Source: Betaproteobacteria bacterium
Lineage (GTDB): Bacteria; Pseudomonadota; Gammaproteobacteria; Burkholderiales; Rhodocyclaceae
Direction of reading: 5' to 3'
DNA length: 64,000 bases
Assembly: GCA_016705475.1 (NCBI GenBank)
Contig: JADIYD010000010.1
Span: 248,001 to 312,000 of the forward strand
The stretch's first letter is position 1. Each line of letters opens with the position of its first letter. The notes beneath the pieces were generated by a model that saw only the letters and a program-made list of their open reading frames with translations, did no database searches and was not told where the DNA came from. Positions 56,763 to 64,000 of this stretch are shown in pieces. The position numbers and the translations under genes are program-made.

Positions 56763-57470
56763 ATGAGAAAAATTGCACCAAAGGCCATCGCTCAGTTCGT
56801 GGTGCTTGGAGCGTTGGAAATCACGGTCGCTGGTGGTGTTTCGTTTTGCCTAATTGGCCCGCAGATAACGGATACTTATCGAGGAATAGCCGAAATAGCG
56901 CTGACGATCATTTTATTCTATGCCTTGGCAATACTAGGATTTCGATCCTTGCAGCGACTCGCACCACTTCGTGGCGGGCAGATTCCGGCTGGCGGCGTTC
57001 AGGAACATCGGGCGTTCCTATACATGCTTCACTTCATCCTCGTATTCAATCCGCTGTTATTTTCACGATTGTTGCCTTTCCCTGTATTAGGCGTTTTGCT
57101 TCGCGCGCTAGGCGCTCATATGGGTAAGAACTCCTTCTGTGCCGGTTTGGTGATGGACCCGCCCTTCGTTACCCTTGGCGATAACTCTCTGATCGGAAAT
57201 GACGCGATGCTCATTGCGCATGTCATCGAGGGCGACGAACTGGCGTTTCTGCCGATTCGCATCGGCAAAAACGTTACAATCGGTGCTAGGGCGATCATTA
57301 TGGCCGGTGTGACCATTGATGATGGCGCGATCGTGGGCGTACAGTCGGTTGTCCGGAAGGGAGCTCATATCCGGTGTGGGGAGACTTGGGTCGGATGCCC
57401 GGCCCGTCCTGTCGGCGGTTGTTTAGAGGATCAGGAAGGAAATGTGAAAGGCCAAAACGGGATGGCATAG
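56763..57470 (+). CDS. Hexapeptide-repeat (left-handed beta-helix) acyltransferase with membrane N-terminus
   Basis: 235 residues starting at the ATG at 56763 with a strong GAGGAGGGAG Shine-Dalgarno; the upstream in-frame TTG at 56745 lies inside it. Two hydrophobic spans (about 12-35 and 45-65) precede the beta-helix at 130-220, with hexapeptide turns such as VTLGDNSLIGNDAM and VTIGARAIIMAGVTIDDGAI. Such enzymes acetylate or acylate sugars or transfer other acyl groups using CoA or ACP. It is the last gene of the ThiF-nitroreductase group. A terminator-like hairpin follows 160 bp later. Substrate unknown. Confidence 0.78.
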   Translation: MRKIAPKAIAQFVVLGALEITVAGGVSFCLIGPQITDTYRGIAEIALTIILFYALAILGFRSLQRLAPLRGGQIPAGGVQEHRAFLYMLHFILVFNPLLFSRLLPFPVLGVLLRALGAHMGKNSFCAGLVMDPPFVTLGDNSLIGNDAMLIAHVIEGDELAFLPIRIGKNVTIGARAIIMAGVTIDDGAIVGVQSVVRKGAHIRCGETWVGCPARPVGGCLEDQEGNVKGQNGMA

Positions 57471-57628
57471 GCGGGAAACCCTATGCGCAAGCTTGGTTTT
57501 ACAGGATGCATCAAATAGAAATGTAATTGTGCCAAAGTGCATGGCGGGAAGGGTGGCACTGGCTTTGTTAGATGCGGAGAGCATTCGGAGTCGATAGTTC
57601 GGAAGACAATCTTTCGTTAGCAAGGACG

Positions 57629-57655
57629 AAAAAAAGCCGCCTTGCGGCGGCTTTT
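57629..57655. terminator. Bidirectional rho-independent terminator
   Basis: An A-run, then GCCGCC, loop TTGC, GGCGGC and TTTT: a 6-bp GC stem extended by four A-T pairs with U-runs on both strands. It lies between the convergent acyltransferase and PEP-CTERM genes and can stop both transcripts. It is preceded (57471-57628) by sequence with no gene that I can support. Confidence 0.88.
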
Positions 57656-57680
57656 GGTTACAGCGTTTGCTAAGGAGAAC

Positions 57681-58535
57681 TTAGGCAACCTTCAGCTTGC
57701 GGCCAAGGCCCAAACCGCACAGTGCCAAGCCAAACAGGGCAATGGAGCCCGGCTCCGGAACCTGAAGAAGAGTCTGGTTCGCGTCAGCCTTCATTACGAA
57801 GTCAACCGGAGTATCAGCACCGAGGGCAACACCGTCGATCGTGGTCGGACGTGCCCAGCCAGTGGCCGAGAAGCCGTATTGCAGGGTGGTAGTCGCATTG
57901 CTTGCTTGCGGATCTGGCGTAATGTAGGCGGAGTCGACGAAATCGATAACCGACCGGAGGTTGTTGGAACCTGTACCATCAGCGCCAGCATTGCCAGGCG
58001 CGATCAAGTTGAGGTCGGTGAAGCTGCCCGACTGCCCGGCAGCGAACGTTCCACCCAGAATCCGGATACCATCAGAAAAACCTTGGCCGGAGATGAGATT
58101 GTTGGCTTCCGGGGTAAAGTCCAAATAAAGATCGAAGCGGCCGCCCAGCAGCACGAAGTTGGCGACATTGCCAACAACTGACTGGACAGTCTCGTTAAGC
58201 GTGGCCTTGAGGGTTAGCTCAACCGTGGACAAATTTGGGACGGTATTTACGGCGAAAGTATCGAGGAAGCTGGCGGTCTGCACAGAGTTCAGCGAGAGTG
58301 CGGCAGCCTGGCTGATGACGGAGATGGAAAAGGTGTCACCAACAATCGGAGCGCCGGTGATATCCCGGTCAAAGCCCTGAACATAGGCTGAACCGTTCTC
58401 TGCCCAGTCGATGGTATTGAAGTTGACATTGCCGATGCCGCCACCCAGATTGATCTGGAAGGCGTTGGCTTGTGCGGCAACTAGCAGCATTGCGCCTGCA
58501 ACGGCTACGCTAGCAGTTTTGCGAATAAATGACAT
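57681..58535 (-). CDS. PEP-CTERM sorting-domain protein
   Basis: 284 residues. The start is the ATG at 58535 with AAGGAG six bases upstream; the longer frame is not supported. The signal peptide is MSFIRKTASVAVAGAMLLVA (then AQANA). The body is rich in Asn, Thr and Gly with beta-type spacing. The C-terminus is VPEPGSIALFGLALCGLGLG followed by RKLKVA: the PEP motif, a hydrophobic span and a basic tail, the full PEP-CTERM exosortase signal. XrtA is expected to cut within it, releasing the protein to the outer membrane or matrix. Zoogloea relatives have an extracellular PEP-CTERM protein needed for floc formation; I cannot tell if this is its orthologue. It is controlled by the sigma-54 promoter at 58596-58610. 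Confidence 0.93.
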   Translation of the reverse strand: MSFIRKTASVAVAGAMLLVAAQANAFQINLGGGIGNVNFNTIDWAENGSAYVQGFDRDITGAPIVGDTFSISVISQAAALSLNSVQTASFLDTFAVNTVPNLSTVELTLKATLNETVQSVVGNVANFVLLGGRFDLYLDFTPEANNLISGQGFSDGIRILGGTFAAGQSGSFTDLNLIAPGNAGADGTGSNNLRSVIDFVDSAYITPDPQASNATTTLQYGFSATGWARPTTIDGVALGADTPVDFVMKADANQTLLQVPEPGSIALFGLALCGLGLGRKLKVA

Positions 58536-58595
58536 GGAATTCTCCTTGGGGTGGGTCAAACGTCGAACAATCATTTGCTACTCGCAATGTATATA

Positions 58596-58610
58596 GCAAC
58601 AGCTGTGCCA
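58596..58610 (-). promoter_or_regulatory. Sigma-54 (RpoN) promoter of the PEP-CTERM gene
   Basis: On the minus strand the sequence is TGGCACAGCTGTTGC, a full match to TGGCAC-N5-TTGC with GG and GC 12 bp apart. Transcription should start near 58586, leaving a leader of about 50 bases before the Shine-Dalgarno and ATG at 58535. The upstream region (58611-58720) is AT-rich and suitable for activator sites. PrsR, encoded in this window, is the expected activator. Confidence 0.88.
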
Positions 58611-58724
58611 TATTTTAAATTGTATTTAAAATCAGATAATTGAATTATTGTTTCGTCGTATATGGGGCGAATTATCGGAGGTGTGTAAAAATATCCGACA
58701 CTGATTTCTGGGTAGAGGCAACCG

Positions 58725-59984
58725 TCATGAGGCGTTGGTTTTGCGTCGCTGGCTTTGGGCAAGAATATGCCTTGAAAGCACAGTCGGGCCATTTTCCATT
58801 TTTGAACTCTTGGCCAGCACCTGCGCACGAGTTTTAAAATTCGGATTGAGCATCAGGGATTGAATGGTGTCTTTGATCAGGGATGATTCGGCACGGTCTG
58901 CACGAATCAACTGGCCAGCCCCAAAAGCGACTATCGCTTCCATGTTCAGGAATTGATCCATGTTTTGAGCAATGCCAAGAACGGGGACGCCGCAGCTGAG
59001 CGCCTGGTTGGTAGTAGGACTGCCGCCATTGCAGATCACAAGGCTTGCGTGTTGGCAGACCAGCGAGCCGGGCAGGTAGTCGAAAATCCGGGTTGTTGGA
59101 CTTTGTGGCGTAAACGAGATTGTTTTTCCGGCTGTCGCTATGACTAGCTGGCTCCCAAGTTGCTCAAGTATCGGAATGATTTTTTCGATGACCTGGGGAT
59201 TTCCTGAACTGCCCATGGTTACGTAGACCAATGGGTTGCCGTTGCTGAAATCAAGCTTTCCTTCGAAATCAGGCGACCAGGCGATTGGGCCGATGAAATC
59301 TGCTGCCTCATTCCGAATTACTTCAGGAAAGAGGGCGGGAAAGTTCGCAAACAGTCGCAAATCTGCTTCGGTGTAAGCGCGGCGGAGGTCGTAATTGAGC
59401 GAAGGCAATCCAAATTTTTTCCGCAGGCGTTCCAGTGGCAAGGCGTGCAGGCGGAGTGCCAAGGGTGCAACTCGGCGAAAAATCCATTCGGCCACGGGAA
59501 TTGGCGCGTATTTGGAAATACTCAAGACCGGTAGTGGTGGATTCAGTGCTCGTTCTGGGCTCCAGTAGGCGTCGCAGATGGCGATGTAGGGGAGCGATCG
59601 AAGACGAGCGCTCACCGACAGCGAAAGTCTAAAGTCGCCGACGATGACATCGGGCTGTATTTGGTCGATGAGTGTGAAGTCTTCATCCACATAGCGGCAA
59701 AGCGTCGGGAAGTCATACAGCGGAGCGCCATAAGCCAGCTTTTGGGCAAATATCTTTGCATCCTGAGATTCGAGTTCGAGAACGGGGAATGCCAGCCCTG
59801 CTGTAAGTTTCGAGAAAGATTCTGGACGGCAAAGAGTGACTTCGAACTGAGTGGGATCCAACTCCTTGGCCAGCATCACGGGCCTTGCAACGTGGGCAAG
59901 GGTGGCTCCTTCAGCAAAGAAAAGCACTTTTAGCTTTTTCAATGGGATACCCGTGACCAAGTGTTGAGGGTGTTGAGCACCCAA
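58725..59984 (-). CDS. Glycosyltransferase of the GT1/GT28 (UDP-glycosyltransferase) type
   Basis: 419 residues with the TTG at 59984; a TTG at 59942 (LKKLKVLFFAEG) gives a more compact N-terminus. The N-terminal domain has HVARPVMLAKELDPTQFEV, and the C-terminal donor domain has VYVTMGSSGNPQVIEKIIPI, FDYLPGSLVCQHASLVICNG then GSPTTNQALSCGVPVLGI. These match UGT/MurG-like enzymes acting on lipids or small molecules rather than GT4 polysaccharide enzymes. It could glycosylate the compound that passes through the neighbouring ABC/LolA/barrel system. 9 bp downstream of the barrel gene; no strong Shine-Dalgarno for either start. Confidence 0.82.
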   Translation of the reverse strand: MGAQHPQHLVTGIPLKKLKVLFFAEGATLAHVARPVMLAKELDPTQFEVTLCRPESFSKLTAGLAFPVLELESQDAKIFAQKLAYGAPLYDFPTLCRYVDEDFTLIDQIQPDVIVGDFRLSLSVSARLRSLPYIAICDAYWSPERALNPPLPVLSISKYAPIPVAEWIFRRVAPLALRLHALPLERLRKKFGLPSLNYDLRRAYTEADLRLFANFPALFPEVIRNEAADFIGPIAWSPDFEGKLDFSNGNPLVYVTMGSSGNPQVIEKIIPILEQLGSQLVIATAGKTISFTPQSPTTRIFDYLPGSLVCQHASLVICNGGSPTTNQALSCGVPVLGIAQNMDQFLNMEAIVAFGAGQLIRADRAESSLIKDTIQSLMLNPNFKTRAQVLAKSSKMENGPTVLSRHILAQSQRRKTNAS

Positions 59985-59993
59985 AACGAAAGT

Positions 59994-61331
59994 TTAAAAA
60001 CTGTAGCGGACCTCTGAGTAGATGCGATCCTGCTGGTCGTATCTTCCGAAAAGTCCGGATGGTGGGCCTTTGAATATATCCGCGCCGACTAGCAGGCGCC
60101 AATTTCGCTCAAAGTTCCAAGCCAAGCGTGGCCGCAACAGCCAATCGTTCCGGTTAAAACTGGATATAAAGATGGCTTGAGCTTCCCAATTGTTGATGAA
60201 TTTGCTATTGAACAAGAGGCTGTAGCCGTTTTCTTCCTTATCCGGAATCTGGGTGGCGTTGTAGTTTGAATAGCGACGTTGGAATAGTTGAGCGTTGAAA
60301 CGGCTTTCGGCAGGCAGGGTAAAGTCTAGGCCAATTGCCCAGTCGAGCGTATTTTGCCGAACTACTCCATCACTATCGGCAAGGTCCTGCACGCTGAAGC
60401 TACGGCCTGTCGTATAGACACCCTCCGCCTTCAACACCACATCCCCAAAGTCCTTGGACAGTGTGCTGCCGTATTGATGGATACGGTCGTGGCGTGCTTG
60501 ATAGACGATAGTTGGGCCATCGAATTGGCGGTAGAAGGTCTGGCTTATGTCTGTGCTACGGTAGTAGAAACCTGAAATATCCCAACCATTTTTCAGGGTT
60601 GAGAGGCGTAGACCGTAGTTCATGTTGTCGGCGTTACGCTCGGGTCTTGTTTCCGGGAGGTAACGTACGTTTTGAGCTGTAGGCATCGGATAAAATTCCG
60701 AGCCAGGTTTGCCAATGTTGTCGTAACTGGCCACCGGTATCCACAGCAATTCAGCATGGAAATCGTCAGCGAAGTATTCGGCGCGGGCGGCCCATTGGGG
60801 AGTGCGCATCTGGTCGAATTCAGGAAGGATGAATTCGCGGAGGTCGCGGGCTGAGACGACATCGGCGAAGAATAGACCGACCATTTCACCCCAGACGACG
60901 TGCTGTTTGCCGAATCGGAAGTCCCAGTTGCCAGTGCTGTAGTCAAGGTAGTTTTCGCGCAGTTCCACGTTGTAGCGTTGATTGCGTTCGACATCGGCGG
61001 GGTAGTAGTCGTTGATGCTGTAGGCCGCGTCGTAGCCTAAACGTGCGCCCAACTTCCATTTGAACCCATCGCCGAGTTTTCCGGAGCTGCCGAGTTCAGC
61101 GCGTGTGCGTAGTTTTGACCAGTGTTCCGGATTGCTGGTTGTCCGGGCTGCTTCAAATTGAACGAAGCCTTTAATGCCAGGGGATGTGTCCTTGGCTGGG
61201 GCGGATACCGTTGGCAGGTCATCACCAAAAAGCGCGTCGCGGCTCAGCAGGTTGTCTGCGGCGTTTGCGCCGAGTGCCAGGCAACTGGCAGCTATGATGG
61301 TCAGGCGGTGGGCGGATTTCAGTACGGTCAC
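59994..61331 (-). CDS. Outer-membrane beta-barrel protein, DUF1302-like
   Basis: 445 residues starting at a GTG at 61331 with AGGAAG upstream; the reading frame extends further but has no signal sequence there. The signal peptide is LTIIAASCLALGANA (then ADNLL). The body is made of beta strands with the DUF1302 pattern (FRFGKQHVVWGE near 125, then DLREFILPEFDQMRTPQWA). It ends SEVRYSF with a C-terminal Phe. It is likely an outer-membrane channel or receptor. It stands next to a LolA-like protein and an ABC transporter, an arrangement resembling lipid or lipoprotein-like export routes. Exact function unknown. Confidence 0.82.
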   Translation of the reverse strand: MTVLKSAHRLTIIAASCLALGANAADNLLSRDALFGDDLPTVSAPAKDTSPGIKGFVQFEAARTTSNPEHWSKLRTRAELGSSGKLGDGFKWKLGARLGYDAAYSINDYYPADVERNQRYNVELRENYLDYSTGNWDFRFGKQHVVWGEMVGLFFADVVSARDLREFILPEFDQMRTPQWAARAEYFADDFHAELLWIPVASYDNIGKPGSEFYPMPTAQNVRYLPETRPERNADNMNYGLRLSTLKNGWDISGFYYRSTDISQTFYRQFDGPTIVYQARHDRIHQYGSTLSKDFGDVVLKAEGVYTTGRSFSVQDLADSDGVVRQNTLDWAIGLDFTLPAESRFNAQLFQRRYSNYNATQIPDKEENGYSLLFNSKFINNWEAQAIFISSFNRNDWLLRPRLAWNFERNWRLLVGADIFKGPPSGLFGRYDQQDRIYSEVRYSF

Positions 61332-61359
61332 GGAAGCTTCCTGTGTTTCGGTAGGCAGG

Positions 61360-62109
61360 TTATTCGTCGTCGGATTCGGGCAGTGCGCGAACTCGCGCCA
61401 GATTCCAGGTCTTGTCCATCTCATTGCGAACACCAAAGGCGGTGATGCAGCCATCTTCCATCTGGACAAGGCGGTCGGCACGATCAATGACTTTCTGATC
61501 GTGCGTCGAGAAAATGAAGGTGGTTTTGAGGTGGCGATTGATCTTCTTCATGAGGCTGAGGATTTCACGGCCGGTCGCCTTGTCGAGGTTGGCAGTTGGC
61601 TCGTCAGCCAGGACGATGGCTGGCTTGATGGCCAAGGCTCGGGCGATGGCGACACGCTGACGTTGCCCGCCGCTCAACTGGTTGGGGCGGTGATTGGCAA
61701 ACTGGCTCAGGCCGACGATATCCAGAAAATAATCGACCCTCTTCTTGCGTTCTTCGGCGGAAATGTCGGTGCGGCGAAGCAGCGGATATTCGACGTTTTC
61801 AGCAGCGGAAAGTACCGGAAGCAGGTTGAAGGTCTGAAAAATGAAGCCGATTGACCTGGAACGCAGGTCGGCAAGTTCGTTCGGGGATTTTTCCGAGACG
61901 TCTTCTTCATTGATGAAGATCTTGCCGCTGCTCGGTTTGTCAATGCAACCGATGAGGTTGAGCAAGGTGGTCTTGCCGCTGCCGGAGGGGCCCGAAATGG
62001 CAAGAAAGACGCCGGCTTCGATGGACCATGTAATATCATTCAAGGCGTGGACTGTCTGTTCGCCGAGCTGATATTCCTTGAATACATGTTCGATACGGAC
62101 GACGCTCAT
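61360..62109 (-). CDS. ABC transporter ATP-binding protein, LolD/MacB type
   Basis: 249 residues. Walker A is GPSGSGKTTLLN (about 40-51), the Q-loop FIFQTFNLLPVLSAAENVEYP, signature LSGGQRQRVAIARAL, Walker B PAIVLADEPTANLD and H-loop FSTHD. The NLLPVLSAAENVE region is typical of the LolD/MacB/FtsE group. It is the natural partner of the two FtsX-family permeases at 52190-54669, although it lies 7 kb away and no other permease is near. It faces the LolA-like gene divergently and overlaps no coding region. Confidence 0.92.
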   Translation of the reverse strand: MSVVRIEHVFKEYQLGEQTVHALNDITWSIEAGVFLAISGPSGSGKTTLLNLIGCIDKPSSGKIFINEEDVSEKSPNELADLRSRSIGFIFQTFNLLPVLSAAENVEYPLLRRTDISAEERKKRVDYFLDIVGLSQFANHRPNQLSGGQRQRVAIARALAIKPAIVLADEPTANLDKATGREILSLMKKINRHLKTTFIFSTHDQKVIDRADRLVQMEDGCITAFGVRNEMDKTWNLARVRALPESDDE

Positions 62110-62160
62110 GGCTGGTTTTCGCCGTCAGTGATTACATCGAAGTGGTGCGGGAGAATATTC

Positions 62161-62955
62161 ATGGTACATAAAGATAGCGTTCGGAACGGCAGATGGATAC
62201 TTGCTCTGATGTCCGGCATTTTTCTTTTGCTCCAGTCATTGAGCGTTGCAGCGCAAGGAAGCAGTGTTGCGCCAACCGATGATGCGATTGCCCGCAGTAT
62301 AGTTGAAAAGGCGGACAAGGTTCGTTTTCCCGCAGATGGCTTTCAGGTTGACATTGTAATAAATTCCCAGCGCCCCGACAAAGACGCAGACATGCGGAAA
62401 TATCGCGTGCTTTCAAAGGGTAACGAGAATACGGTGGTCATGGTGACTGAGCCGGCGTCGGAGCGGGGTCAGATCATTCTGATGAAGGGGCGCGACCTCT
62501 GGGTCTTTATGCCTGAGGTATCGCAACCAGTACGGATTTCACTGGCGCAGCGCCTGACGGGGCAGGTGGCCAACGGTGACCTGGCACGCGCCAATTTTGC
62601 CGGGGACTACAATCCGAAAGTCATCGGCACCGAAAAAATCGGCAACGATTCTTTTCATATTCTTGAGTTAATTGCGGTTGACCGTAGCGTTACCTATCAG
62701 CGCGTCGTTTATTGGGTCAACGAGAAATCTGGGTGGCCGTTGAAGGCAGAGTTCTACTCACTGTCCAATCGTTTGATGAAGAAGTGCAGCTATGAGAATT
62801 TCCAGACACTGGCCGGGCGGCTACGCCCAACAAGGCTTGTGATGGAGGACGCGCTGCGGAATGGTGAAAAATCCATCCTGGAATACTCGGACATGAAGTT
62901 ACGAGATTTGCCGGACAAGTTGTTCACCAAGGAATATCTCAAGAAACTGGATTGA
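62161..62955 (+). CDS. LolA-like periplasmic outer-membrane lipoprotein-sorting protein
   Basis: 264 residues from the ATG at 62161 with GGGAG eight bases upstream. The signal peptide is ILALMSGIFLLLQSLSVAAQ. The mature part is a LolA/LolB-type half-barrel: ARSIVEKADKVRFPADGFQV, QIILMKGRDLWVFMPEVSQP, and ANFAGDYNPKVIGTEKIGN. Proteins of this type (LolA-like, PF17131-type) carry lipoproteins or lipids across the periplasm. It is divergent from the ABC ATPase gene, with 51 bp between. It supports the idea of an envelope-spanning transport route with the DUF1302-like barrel. Confidence 0.85.
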   Translation: MVHKDSVRNGRWILALMSGIFLLLQSLSVAAQGSSVAPTDDAIARSIVEKADKVRFPADGFQVDIVINSQRPDKDADMRKYRVLSKGNENTVVMVTEPASERGQIILMKGRDLWVFMPEVSQPVRISLAQRLTGQVANGDLARANFAGDYNPKVIGTEKIGNDSFHILELIAVDRSVTYQRVVYWVNEKSGWPLKAEFYSLSNRLMKKCSYENFQTLAGRLRPTRLVMEDALRNGEKSILEYSDMKLRDLPDKLFTKEYLKKLD

Positions 62956-63008
62956 ACTCTGGCCTTTTCGGTAGCCTGGTTGTCCGTTTCGTTGACGCCG
63001 GAGGCTGA

Positions 63009-63380
63009 TTAGTCGAAAAGCAATGCGGCAGCGACCTTGCGACCTTCGGCTGCGAGGATGTTGTAGGTCCGGCAAGCGGCTTTGAGATCCATTATTTCCA
63101 GCCCGATGCCGGCGGGTGCAAAGGGGCGGAGCAGGGCGCCGGGCGGGAAGCGCAGGCTTTTTCCGGTGCCCAGCAGGATGATTTCAGTATCCAGTCCCAG
63201 CAGGATATTGATGTCCGCTTCGGTCAATGTGTTAACAGTCGCGCCGGTCCAGGCGGGAATGATCGACTCCGGAAGCAGAATCAGATTTTTCTCGTGTTTT
63301 TCGTGGTTGACCGCAGCATAGTCATCACCGTAGGCGGTGAACAGGTTGAGTCCTGCGGTATTGGCAATATGTAGTTTCAC
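63009..63380 (-). CDS. Mth938-like domain protein (NDUFAF3/DUF498 family)
   Basis: 123 residues starting at the GTG at 63380 with VKLHIANTAGLNLFTAYGDD; the upstream part of the frame is probably untranslated. The conserved ILLGTGKSLRFPPGALLRPF and GIGLEIMDLKAACRTYNILA are hallmarks of the family, whose eukaryotic member NDUFAF3 helps assemble respiratory complex I. The bacterial function is unsettled. It is unrelated to the polysaccharide locus and is a housekeeping flank next to alaA. Confidence 0.88.
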   Translation of the reverse strand: MKLHIANTAGLNLFTAYGDDYAAVNHEKHEKNLILLPESIIPAWTGATVNTLTEADINILLGLDTEIILLGTGKSLRFPPGALLRPFAPAGIGLEIMDLKAACRTYNILAAEGRKVAAALLFD

Positions 63381-63488
63381 TGCGCGATCATTCCAAAAAG
63401 CCCGCCAAAATTGCGGTGCACCATGCGATAAAGTAGGATTATACCTTTGGCCCTCGTGGGCCATACGCTGTCAAGCCGGAAGATTCCC
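63381..63488. promoter_or_regulatory. Divergent promoter region between Mth938 gene and alaA
   Basis: A TTGCGG and TAGGAT separated by 17 bp (about 63413-63441) resemble a weak sigma-70 promoter for alaA. A hairpin TGGCCC-TCGT-GGGCCA (63448-63463) follows in the leader, and GGAAG precedes the ATG. Nothing else could be identified. Confidence 0.4.
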
Positions 63489-64000
63489 ATGAAACACGTC
63501 AAGAAGTCCGCCAAACTCGCCAACGTCTGCTACGACATCCGCGGCCCTGTGCTGCAGAAGGCCAAGCAGATGGAGGAAGAGGGCCACAAGATCATCAAGC
63601 TGAACATCGGCAATCTGGCCGCGTTCGGCTTTGATTCGCCTGAGGAAATTCAGCAGGACATGATCCGTAACCTGCCGAACGCGGCCGGCTATACGGATTC
63701 GAAAGGCATCTTCGCGGCGCGCAAGGCGATCATGCACTATACCCAGCAGAAGGGTATCAAGGGTGTGACGCTGGAGGATATCTACGTCGGCAACGGTGTC
63801 TCCGAGCTCATTGTCATGGCAATGAATGCCTTGCTCGACGGCGGCGATGAAGTACTGGTCCCGGCACCCGACTACCCGCTATGGACGGCGGCGATCAGCC
63901 TGTCCGGCGGCACGCCCAAGCACTACCTGTGCGATGAAAGCAAAGGCTGGTTGCCTGATCTTGACGATATCCGCAGCAAGATCAATGCGCATACCAAGGC
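63489..64000 (+). CDS. alaA: Pyridoxal-phosphate aminotransferase AlaA, N-terminal part
   Basis: The frame starts at the ATG at 63489 and runs off the right edge, about 170 residues visible. It reads MKHVKKSAKLANVCYDIRGP and then IKLNIGNLAAFGFDSPEEI, a fold-type I aminotransferase of the AlaA/YfbQ (glutamate-pyruvate) group. The PLP-contact segments YTDSKGIFAARKAIMHY, GNGVSELIVMAMNALLD and PAPDYPLWTAAISLSGGTP match. The enzyme makes alanine from pyruvate in the cytoplasm. It marks the end of the cell-envelope locus. The PLP lysine is beyond the visible part. Confidence 0.92.
   Translation, partial: MKHVKKSAKLANVCYDIRGPVLQKAKQMEEEGHKIIKLNIGNLAAFGFDSPEEIQQDMIRNLPNAAGYTDSKGIFAARKAIMHYTQQKGIKGVTLEDIYVGNGVSELIVMAMNALLDGGDEVLVPAPDYPLWTAAISLSGGTPKHYLCDESKGWLPDLDDIRSKINAHTK

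Noticed and set aside
1..64000. CRISPR arrays, tRNA or rRNA genes, insertion sequences
   Set aside because: Looked for and not seen; the only tandem repeat of note is the in-frame hexanucleotide at 48877-48906.

Overview
The window is about 64 kb of what looks like a betaproteobacterial chromosome, most probably Rhodocyclales (a Dechloromonas, Azonexus, Thauera or Zoogloea relative). The reason is a near-complete exosortase A (XrtA/EpsH)–PEP-CTERM exopolysaccharide locus with the gene set and order typical of that group. It is followed by a PEP-CTERM protein gene and an ABC/LolA-like envelope cluster. The taxon is inferred from gene content only. No rRNA, tRNA, CRISPR array or insertion sequence was seen.

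Layout. (1) 1-7970, leftward: start of a nucleotide-sugar dehydrogenase, then epsB-type sugar transferase → prsK → prsR → prsT, the sensor, sigma-54 activator and TPR lipoprotein of the PEP-CTERM system. (2) 8276-15208: a small-molecule/acyl module (PLP decarboxylase and AMP ligase leftward; acyl carrier protein, two unusual alpha/beta hydrolases and a glycosyltransferase rightward), then a DUF4160/DUF2442 pair. (3) 15440-30365, rightward: the variable sugar cassette with flippase, DegT-type aminotransferase, FemAB-like transferase, a ligase/polymerase with an inserted domain, an asparagine-synthetase-like protein, glycosyltransferases, gmd and fcl for GDP-L-fucose, and a methyltransferase. 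(4) 52059 down to 30401, leftward: the conserved XrtA operon (export lipoprotein, chain-length protein, tyrosine autokinase, outer-membrane protein, ATPase, wecB, deacetylase, FemAB, glycosyltransferases, xrtA, amidotransferase, CapK-like ligase, O-ligase, second deacetylase, second Gmd-like enzyme). (5) 52190-62955: two FtsX/MacB-type permeases, a ThiF-like E1 enzyme, a nitroreductase-like protein, a hexapeptide acyltransferase, a PEP-CTERM protein with a textbook sigma-54 promoter, a GT1/GT28 glycosyltransferase, a DUF1302-like barrel, an ABC ATPase and a LolA-like protein. (6) Housekeeping flank: an Mth938-domain protein and alaA.

How they fit together. Nucleotide-sugar enzymes (wecB, gmd, fcl, the dehydrogenase) feed EpsB-type initiation and about ten glycosyltransferases. 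The flippase, ligases, chain-length protein, tyrosine kinase and export lipoprotein would assemble and export the polymer. XrtA would process PEP-CTERM proteins at the inner membrane, and PrsK/PrsR with sigma-54 would switch on the PEP-CTERM gene. Region 5 is the least understood part and the best candidate for an undescribed envelope export system.

Caution. At least fourteen places show single-base indels that split otherwise perfectly conserved genes, many of them in short homopolymers (prsT, prsR x2, prsK x2, fcl x2, wecB, the TIGR03108 amidotransferase and others). Many sit in single-copy essential parts of the locus, so this looks like uncorrected long-read or low-coverage assembly error rather than gene decay. 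These genes are reported as one CDS each, with the breakpoint given.
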